Part shown: piece after piece, positions 55,604 through 64,000 of the stretch
How positions within the stretch are numbered: position 1 is the stretch's first letter
Layout of the letters: each line of letters starts with the position of its first letter
Assembly (NCBI GenBank): GCA_016617855.1
Contig: JAECUM010006648.1
Span: 1-64,000, forward strand
DNA length: 64,000 nucleotides
Source of the DNA: Megalonaias nervosa
Lineage: Eukaryota > Mollusca > Bivalvia > Unionida > Unionidae
Reading direction: 5' to 3'
The notes under the pieces: model-generated
What the model was told of the DNA's origin: nothing
The model's database searches: none
What the model saw: the letters and a program-made list of their open reading frames with translations, nothing else
Program-made: the position numbers and the translations under genes

Positions 55604-56733
55604 ATGGACTTAGTGTCTAAAGTTTGCTCAGATGTCAAACTGTGTGTTGTCTCCCAATGCTATAATGCCAATATCTAAGCAACCAAAATATTGTAAAATA
55701 TTTGATGATGGATGTCAGCTGGAATTGCATTGGATGGAATCAAGTTGAATGGACATGAATATGCATTCTGTCCTTCCCATAAAGCTGGTTTTAAAATCTG
55801 CTCTGGTTGCAAGAATGACCTTGCACATCATGCTGCATATTGAGCGCAACAACAAATAGGTCATCAATGAATCAATGTTGGCAGAATCTGCATCAAATGC
55901 CAATAAAGATATATATCTGAGACATTGCTTGCCAGCTTTATGACTTAACATGATTTCCTTTCTATGGTAGCAGATCATTTTTCAGATCTAGTCAAGATAA
56001 TGTTCCAAGACTCAGAAATTGCACAAAAGTTCTCATACGAACAGCCAATAACTACTCACATAGTGACCCAAATTTGGGTTATCATTGAGATAAGAAAGTT
56101 GAAGACAAAGCCGTAATGAAAATTTTGCTATTCTTATTGAACATCATTGCTCTTTTGGTGTCAGAACTCACAAGCAAATTTTACAAATCTCCCAATTAGT
56201 CCTAAGCTGACCTCTCCGTATTGTCACATGTATGTCTACCATTGGATGAGACCAGGTCAACTTCTGTGGTGTGCTTTTGGGCAGAAGACTTTACTCCAAT
56301 TACCTTGGCACTAAATAACCTACTTGTGTTGATGTGCCATTGAATACTAAACCTTCATTCTTACAATACTACATGTGCTTGCCATGGGGAAATGGTAAAC
56401 TGTCAAGTTATATCAGCCAGATGAGCATAGTAAGCCCAATTTGGCCTCTTGTTATATGTTAAGAGAAAAATATTTTATAAATAGACTTCTGCCTCTCATA
56501 ATCAACCAGGAACCATTTTAACTAGCATTTACTTCTCCAGCTGAGCCTTTTACATTTCCAATACTAATTTTATTTTACAATGTTGTATGACATAACTTTG
56601 TACTTTAATTTTACAAATATAGATGGGATGAGTGAACAGATGCTTCCACCTGCCAGACTCTAGTCCTTTTAAAATGTAATATGGAAAGGAAACTGTAGAA
56701 ATGGTTTGGTGGCCACATAACAAACACCTTGCA
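55604..56733. other. gene-free part of intron 2
   Basis: No gene or repeat recognised. Confidence 0.5.
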
Positions 56734-56870
56734 AATGAACACATGGCAGTTGGAACTTAGGATCTTGAACATATGGCAATCAGAAGATAGGATCCTGAAC
56801 ATATGGCAGTTGAAACATAAGATCTTAAACACATGGCAATTAGAACTTATAGGATCTTGATGGCAATCAT
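56734..56870 (+). repeat. ~34-bp tandem repeat, four copies
   Basis: Units with GAACATATGGCAATTAGAA and AGGATCTT, just before exon 3. Confidence 0.8.
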
Positions 56871-56934
56871 TGTTTTTACAACATTGATGTCTGATGACAA
56901 TAATGTATATTTTACATTGATCAATATTTTGCAG

Positions 56935-57026
56935 GCAGCTCTCACTCATATCAATAATGACACGAAGACCACAGTAAATGTGACGTGGAAGGCCCCTGCA
57001 GTAGCAGTAGATACTGTTGTGTTTGT
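56935..57026 (+). CDS. reeler-domain protein, exon 3
   Basis: Acceptor TTTTGCAG, donor GTAAGT. Reads ALTHINNDTKTTVNVTWKAP, the conserved late strand region of reeler domains. 92 bp, in phase 0, out phase 2. The acceptor is followed directly by GCAG, so a second AG lies 4 bp on. Confidence 0.85.
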
Positions 57027-57212
57027 GTAAGTATTATTGATTTCATAGCAGTGTGATTATTGATGATATGACAGCCATGAAGAACAGGTTTTTGCTGCTG
57101 GCATTGTAACTACTCTCATCCTTTACAAAATATATTTTCAGATTATCTGTCAGTTTTATAGCCTGCAAATATTTTACACAATGTGTCATTAAAACATTAC
57201 AGTTTTTATGGG

Positions 57213-57472
57213 GGCCCCGAGTGGCCGAGTGGTCTAAAGCGCTGATCGTTACGGATCACTGCCATCTCACCTCTGTCTGCGTGGGTTCGAGTCCAGACTC
57301 GGCTAACGTGGGTACGTGAGAAAGCCTGCCAGTAGCTTCTCGTGGGTTGGTGGTTCTTCCCGGGGTTTTCCAGGGTTCTTCCTCCACCATTAATACTGGC
57401 CGCCATGTATAGCCTATCTTGTGCTGAAAAATGGCGTTAAACCCTATAACAACAACAACAACAACAACAACA
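57213..57472 (+). repeat. tRNA-derived SINE family B with conserved central domain
   Basis: The head has GTGGCCGAGTGGTCTAAAGC (A box) and GGGTTCGAGTCCAGACTC (B box). The centre has GTGAGAAAGCCTGCCAGTAG and CCTCCACCATTAATACTGGC, a central domain conserved among metazoan SINEs (I believe of the Nin-DC type). A (CAA)n tail ends it. Confidence 0.88.
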
Positions 57473-59042
57473 GTTTTTATGTTTATGAAGAGAACTTTTT
57501 GGAAACTTTGCCAATTTTGGAATTTAAAGGTAAAATATGGAGGTTTCAATGTACACTTGTTTTAAATCTTTCACAGTTCCCCATGTTCCACCTCTGACTG
57601 GGTTTATAAACTTGAAACTCAAAAAATATCATAAATAAATAATGAAACAATTACCACAAATGGTTCTAAATATAGACCTGAGTCTCCCATATCACTTACT
57701 GATAAATTATTCAGCATGATGCTTTGTGGCATACCTGAAAACTTTGACTCAATATGATCAACATTTAGTCAGATATTTAAGTTAAATGTACATGTCAAAA
57801 TATTCCCCCAGGCCATATACAGCTTTGGCAGTTTCCATGACTTGAATCCATGGGACATCAGTTGAGGAAACCTGCATTGAAAAAAAAAAGATTGTTCTAC
57901 CATTGTTGAGAGTGAAGTTTCTCAGGTTTGTTTTCTGATTGCATGAGTACATTGGATGTAGCAGTATAAGTATGTCCTTGATGTATGAACATCACAAAAA
58001 GTATAAATACATGTATGATCTAGCGATTTCATTATAAACTAAACACCAGATGAAAATGCAGTTTATCAAATCACTGAATTCTTTTGCAAACAGAGAGAGA
58101 GGTAATGCAAGACTGTGCTAACAAATGCTGAAGACATGTAAATCTGTACTCATATTTTCACAATATATGCAGTTTTTCCCAAAAACTATATAAACAAAAC
58201 CATATATTGATCAAGGAAGTTTCTAATACAGCTATTATTTTAATAAAAAGTGTGATCAAATTCTCTTTATAAGCATGTCTTGATAAAACATGGTTTCCTT
58301 TATAAGAATGACCTGGCAAAACATGTTTGTCTTCAGAAGCATGTTTGTTTAAATGGATGCATCAATATTAAAGTCCCACTTGATTGAACTGGACTGAGCA
58401 TCCAGTAATTACTGCACATGTGCATAGTGAGTGCAGCATTCCTCAAGGTCTAACTAGTGGAGTTGTGATGATGACCAACGTAATTGAAGACTGGTCAGAA
58501 AAGAAAGTCAACCAAGCATATAGTTATGATTTACTATAAATGGAAACAGTTTAGAGTTTTCTTCATAAACTTTTGTTCTGACACCTTTGAAGTGTGTAAT
58601 GAATTTAGACAATACAGTATGCTTACTTTTAATGGCACCAATTTTGACATAGAGCAGTCATGGGGTTGGAGGAATAGGAAGAATCCTGGCAGATGAATTG
58701 TCAGGTATTGACACTGAATAAATGGTCATATACATTTATTGGAACAGGACAGTGCATCCAGAGTACCACATATGTGCATAGCAAGTGCATTACTCCAGGG
58801 CTAACCAGTAGAGATATCATGCTTAAGTAAATTAATTAAAGAGTAGTCAGAAAAGTCACACAACCAAGTATTTAGTTATTATTTTCTATAATCAGATATA
58901 AATAATTAGAGTTTGTAACATTTTGTTTTTATACCTTTGATTTCCATTTCACCATTTTCCAAGTCAAAGTAATATTTCTTTGACAGATAATAGACCTCTA
59001 AGACACACATTTTTTAAATGTGTTTATCACCTGTATCAGTCA
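57473..59042. other. gene-free part of intron 3
   Basis: No gene seen. Two related segments near 58375-58500 and 58740-58870 (shared GCACATGTGCATAG-like and CTAACTAGTGGAG-like words) suggest an old duplication. Confidence 0.45.
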
Positions 59043-59215
59043 ATCAAGGGAGGTGAAGTAGTTCAGTTGGAGGAGCATTTGACTTGTAATCCGTGAGTTG
59101 CAGGTTAGATACCTGTCCAGAAAGCCTGAATCAATTGCCTCATTGTGTCTTTTGCAAAGACACTTTGGCTCCGATTTTCTCTGTGTGATATAGCCAATAC
59201 ATCCAATTTGTTAAA
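59043..59215 (+). repeat. tRNA-like SINE, single copy
   Basis: GTAGTTCAGTTGGAGGAGC (A box) and a degenerate B box (GGTTAGATACC) flank an anticodon arm with loop CTTGTAA. A short body follows. Confidence 0.55.
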
Positions 59216-59453
59216 AACTAACCATTCTTCCAACCAAACAATCTTAAGATATTCAGTAAATTAACTCCTGTGTAAATAAAACCATAACCATCTGATCAGT
59301 TTGTAAAAATCCAACACAGTGCAACATCAGTAATCTGTTTAAAATCCTTTCATTAAGGTTGTTTACCCAGTCATTTCTGCATGTGTTATTAAACTTTGAA
59401 ATCTCTTTCCTATTTAATTATGCAAAGCCTACAGTTAAAATAGTTTCCCATGT

Positions 59454-59906
59454 TTACCGTATATTCCCTAATTAATGCCTTGGGGGGGTGCATTACATTT
59501 TCCAAATGGGGGTATTTATTACAGCACAATAACGAAAGCAAAAGTTGTTCTTTTTTATGTACTCTTATAAAAACAACATGTACATGTACATCTGGAGGAC
59601 TTCTGTCACTGAATTTAGTCATAGTAAATATTAGCACAGTTAAAATGATCAATCAATCAATCCATTTTTCATTCAGCAGCTGGTTGAAGTAGGACTGGTA
59701 ACTCAGTCTTTGATTTTGCCACCCAGCAATTGCATCATGTTTAACACTACATGTGTGTCTGTGATTTTAGTAATTTATACATTGATATATACATTGTAAC
59801 AGTGTGATTAAAGAATGGTGACGATTCTCGGTAATTTTCAATTTTCAATGTTCATATAAAGGGGCATTAATTAGAGGGAGGGCATTAATTAGGAAATATA
59901 CCGTAA
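59454..59906. mobile_element. MITE with ~26-bp terminal inverted repeats
   Basis: The left end TTACCGTATATTCCCTAATT and the right end AATTAGGAAATATACCGTAA are reverse complements with few mismatches. The 453-bp interior has no gene. Confidence 0.75.
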
Positions 59907-60825
59907 TATAACACAAATATTAATAACATTTCAGTCAATACCTTTGCCCAGAAACTGTTCAACTGTTGGTATAAACTCTTCAGGGGAAAGTAAATATTTA
60001 ATAACAGCTTTCCCGTTAAAATAGCTTTCATTTTCACACGGCCTATGTGCCAACTTATAGCAAATGAAAAATGTCTGGTAAACCAATCAACTTTCTGGGA
60101 TACAGGCAACTTCACACAGTATGTGAAAACAACATTGACTATGAAAAATATAGAAAATATCTCATATTGATTCAAATTGATAATTTATTGGTCCTATTGA
60201 ACCAGTAACTGATTATTTCAGTTTCAACCAATTTCCAAACAATACTATACATGCCCCATCTTCAGCGAGCTTGTCAACTTGAGTGCATACAAAACTAAAA
60301 CCTGCTTTTGTTCTATGTCTGATATTTGTTAATTTGTTACACAAAAAATAAAATTATTTACGGTCTATGTTGAGCTTTTAACATTTGAGTAAAATAACTT
60401 CTCTTCCCTGTCAGAACAGTGCAAAATTGATAAAAGAAGAGAGAAGTGAGTTTAAAAATTCAATCTTTTTAATCATATTGAAAATTTTCTCTATAAACTT
60501 TTGTTTTGCGTATTTTCCTGGCAGAAAATTAGAATATTGATAACATACTATTAAAACTACAATTTAAAACGTTTAAAGTTGTCTTATTTTACCACAGTGG
60601 TTGTATACTTTAGTTATTGTATAAACAGATGTCTAGAACATAGGTTACAGTTGCAAATCAGCAACTGTTTCCATAGCAACAATCTTTTCAGTATGTTTAT
60701 TGGATGAAATATTTGATAAATAATTATTTTTTAACAACTGACCTCCATGTGTCTGCTGAGCCAAAATTTGCTTCAGAATGGAATTCAGTTTATCACTCCA
60801 TTTTGCAACAGCTAACTCTTAATAT

Positions 60826-61340
60826 TTCATAGGAATCCTGTACATTGCAGTGTATTTCATAGGAATCCTGTACATTGCAGTGTATTTCATAGGATTCCTG
60901 TACATTGCAGTGTATTTCATGGGAATCCTGTACATTGCAGTGTATTTCATAGGAAGCCTGTACATTGCAGTGTATTTCATAGGAATCTTGTACATTGCAG
61001 TGTATTTCATAGGATTCCTGTACATTGCAGTGTATTTCATAGGAATCTTGTACATTGCAGTGTATTTCATAGGAATTCTGTACATTGCAGTGTATTTCAT
61101 AGGAATCTTGTACATTGCAGTGTATTTCATAGGATTCCTTTACATTGCAGTGTATTTCATAGGAAGCCTGTACATTGCAGTGTATTTCATAGGAAGCCTG
61201 TACATTGCAGTGTATTTCATAGGAATCTTGTATATTGCAGTGTATTTCATAGGATTCCTGTACATTGCAGTGTATTTCATAGGAATCTTGTACATTGCAG
61301 TGTATTTCATAGGAATTCTGTACATTGCAGTGTATTTCCT
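60826..61340 (+). repeat. 30-bp tandem satellite
   Basis: Seventeen copies of a unit with TACATTGCAGTGTATTTCAT and AGGAATCCTG. Because 30 is a multiple of three and the unit has no stop in some frames, a 201-codon plus frame and minus frames appear. They are not genes. Confidence 0.95.
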
Positions 61341-61454
61341 GCTATTGAGGATCATCAAATTAACACCAAAATTGACTACATTAATTTCTTTTTTATTCAT
61401 CATTTATGGTTTATATTCTTTCTATGAATTAATACACTTGCTCGTTTATATGTA

Positions 61455-61690
61455 AAAAGTGATTGATGATGACCTACGGAGATAGAGTGAACCTGTTGAT
61501 TTTATTGTACTGATTGATGATGATCTGCAGAGATAGAGTGAACTATGTTATTGCACTGATAGATGATGATCTACAGAGACTGAATTAACCATGTTATTAC
61601 ACCGATTGATGATGATCTACAGAGATTAAGTGAACCATGTTATTGCACTGATTGATGATGATCTACAGAGATTGAGTGAACCATGTTGTC
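61455..61690 (+). repeat. ~58-bp tandem repeat, four copies
   Basis: Units with TGATTGATGATGATCTACAG and AGATTGAGTGAACCATGTT. Confidence 0.85.
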
Positions 61691-62128
61691 ATATTAACAT
61701 AAGGCTTTTCAGCAACAAACTTCTTAGGCTGTCTGGTTTGTCCTAAATGGAAATGGTGCTGATCTGATATTCAGTATGGCCTGCATTGTAGCCATCTTGA
61801 AGGTTGGTCATAAATGAAAGTGGTTCCAATCTGACATCCAATATGTCCACCACAGCAGCTGATTTGAAAATTTCACTACTGCTGAAGAATATCACAGATG
61901 GTTTAAAACACTCAGCAGTTGAAAAAAAGAAATGGTCTTATCTTGGATTGCTGGAAATTCTTTTCATCCAGTATAGCATTAGTTGCTTCAAGTGACTCAT
62001 GTTTAAAATTTAAATTTTGCACAAAAAGCTAAGATTATTAGTAAACTATTAACAGTATGCAATGATCTCTTAAAGAACAATTTGACTGGAATAAAGATTG
62101 ATGCAGCCAGTTCTTGTAATTTTTGCAG

Positions 62129-62216
62129 AGCAACTATTGTAAAGGAGAAAGCAACATACTGGGTTAATGTGCAAAGTCAAGAGGTTACACCTGATTCGAG
62201 TGCAGTGCCATCTGGA
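62129..62216 (+). CDS. reeler-domain protein, exon 4
   Basis: Acceptor TTTTTGCAG, donor GTAAGT. Completes a valine codon and reads ATIVKEKATYWVNVQSQEV, the end of the reeler domain. 88 bp, ending in phase 0. The next exon is not found by 64000. Confidence 0.85.
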
Positions 62217-63195
62217 GTAAGTCTCTCTTTTCGTCTAAATGTTTGGCTTTTTTGCATAATTAGTATTAAAAAGGATTTTGATTTAGTATCTAAGTAGTAC
62301 AGATATCTTTCAAGTTAACTAATGTGTTATATGTAGCCAATATTTCTCTATTTAGAGATAGTTATTTTGATATGTTTGTTGTACAGTCAAAAGTCAGTTA
62401 TTTAGACTCCATATTTTGACATGAACATTGTCCAGATAAATGATTGTTGTGATGAACAATGATAATATAAAGGACAAATTGTAGTCCCAACTGATATTTA
62501 TCTTATCATGACAAGTCTGGATAAAGATGTATTGATAGTAAATTTTTTGCTATATGTACATATTCTATTCCAAAATGGATGTCCTTTTGTGTTTACAATT
62601 GTTTTTTTTGTGTTTTTTTAATGAGGCTATTTTACCTTTTAGTGTTAGCCAAAATAGACAAAGGCATGACTTCTAAATTTGAGAAAATAATCTATTTGGG
62701 CTTAAAGAAACATTTTTATAAATCATCCTTGAAAGAAAGAGAAACATGTTATTCCCATCAAAATTATTGCTCTAAATTTGATTAAATCAAGTAGATTTTA
62801 ATAGCAGCATATTTTATTGTGAGTTAGCACTTTATGGTATCAGCATGCATGATCAGTGTACGCAACCTTGAATGTTTATGGCTAATTAATCCTGTAAAAT
62901 TGCAGCACTAAAAGATATTTATTTAAATTCTCATTGCTCCTTGTTATGGAAGTTCTTTGTTTTTATCAGTTCTACTGTTAAGATTTTTCACTGTCTGAAA
63001 GATTTATTTTACCTTATCGAATGGATTTGTTTTGACAAGACAAATAAAAGACAATACAGGCTGAGATAAGAATGGTTAATAAGAGATTAATTTTTGATTT
63101 TATATTCAGATATGGTGAAATTAAGGGACTTAGAATATCATTTTGAGAGATCTGTAGTTCTATCTAATTAGATTCACATAATGAGCAAATTTCAT
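62217..63195. other. gene-free intron 4 sequence
   Basis: No gene or repeat recognised. Confidence 0.5.
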
Positions 63196-63425
63196 CCCAA
63201 TGTTAATCAGTTTTGAATGCAAACTGTACAGTAATAAATATATGATCTGCAAACTGTAAAATGATAATTATATGATCTGCAAACTGTACAGTGATAATTA
63301 TATGATCAGCAAACTGGACAGTAATAAATATATTATCAGCAAACTGTACAGTGATAAATATATGATCTGCAACTGTACAGTGATAATTATATGATCTGCA
63401 AACTGTACAATGATAAATATATGGC
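63196..63425 (+). repeat. ~33-bp tandem repeat
   Basis: About seven units with ATATATGATCTGCAAACTG and TACAGTGATAA. Confidence 0.88.
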
Positions 63426-64000
63426 CCAAGTAATGTACTTCATTAACACCACTTCAAAGGCAAGTGGTCATAGTGTGTAAAATACCACCATTAGCTAGAT
63501 ACACTTTCATGCATCAAATAACTTTAATTTGTGGCTCGAGGCTTGCGAAGTGAATCATATTCATGGGACCATAAATTGAGTTTGACAGTTGAGGTAGAGT
63601 TGTTTAAGCCATCCATACCTTTTATTTCAGTATAAAAATTTAGATCTTTTGCTGTGACCTAAAGGCAGTTTGAGCTGAATCAGGTATTTGAGCTGAATCA
63701 GGTATATTTGCCAGCTGGAGTCAGGGTAATGTTTAAAGAAATCCATGTCCATGTATATCAGTATATGAAAACATAGAATTGCAATTTGTTAATGGAAAAT
63801 ATCACTTTTGTTACTAATTTTGTATCTCAATATGTGGTGAGTAGTCAGATGTAACAGCTGAAGAGATTAAATTACATGTAACTGATTTTTCATTCTTATA
63901 CACCTGCCATAGGTGGAGTACATTATGTTATGATGGTGTCCATCCATCTGTTACTAATTTAGTTTCTATGCAATAACTTCAGTCTGCCACCACCTTACAG

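Noticed and set aside
60850..61455. 201-codon plus-strand open frame
   Set aside because: It is the translation of a 30-bp satellite with identical repeats; period divisible by three keeps it open.

Overview
The window is nuclear DNA of an invertebrate animal, most likely a mollusc (bivalve or gastropod). The evidence is a spliced reeler-domain gene with long introns, tRNA-derived SINEs of mollusc type, many (TA)n-flanked foldback elements, short tandem satellites and broken non-LTR retrotransposons. The only host protein-coding gene I can support is a secreted reeler-domain protein (four exons between 41123 and 62216, plus strand, continuing beyond the window). A C2H2 zinc-finger array near 8.4-9.1 kb is broken.

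The centre of the window is a virus-like mobile element of the Polinton/adintovirus type. A near full-length copy runs from 19175 to 35470 (16.3 kb) between two 244-bp terminal inverted repeats. Its left half carries a virion module, all on the plus strand: a coiled-coil-rich protein, a basic core-like protein, a double-jelly-roll major capsid protein, an alanine-rich core-like protein, an adenain-like protease, a fibre-like protein with phage-type repeats, a small membrane protein and a penton/minor-capsid candidate. Its right half carries genome functions: an HNH/NUMOD nuclease, a zinc ribbon protein, a family B DNA polymerase joined in one reading frame to a superfamily 1 helicase and probably to an HNH domain, a retroviral-type integrase, a zinc-ribbon/phospholipase A2 protein and a packaging ATPase. 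Several genes have single stops or frameshifts, so this copy looks recently inactivated.

A second, older relative lies upstream in the opposite orientation (9450 to about 16108). It keeps only the ATPase, PLA2, integrase, HNH, helicase-polymerase, zinc ribbon and NUMOD genes, all broken, and has no capsid module. Between the copies lie a 1.5-kb gene-free stretch, one more element gene (17599-17993) and a 5'-truncated non-LTR retrotransposon that ends exactly at the outer edge of the intact copy's left repeat.

Each terminal repeat block is itself bounded by a 16-18 bp inverted repeat, and the two ends of one block match each other better than they match the other block. This structure, the polymerase-helicase(-HNH) fusion, the phage-like fibre and the paired tRNA-like sequences are the most interesting signals.

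The flanks are repeat-rich: 1-9.4 kb has TE remnants (a multicopy TE-type protein, a Ty3/Gypsy fragment, MITEs), and 35.5-64 kb is mostly introns of the reeler gene filled with satellites, SINEs and three non-LTR fragments.
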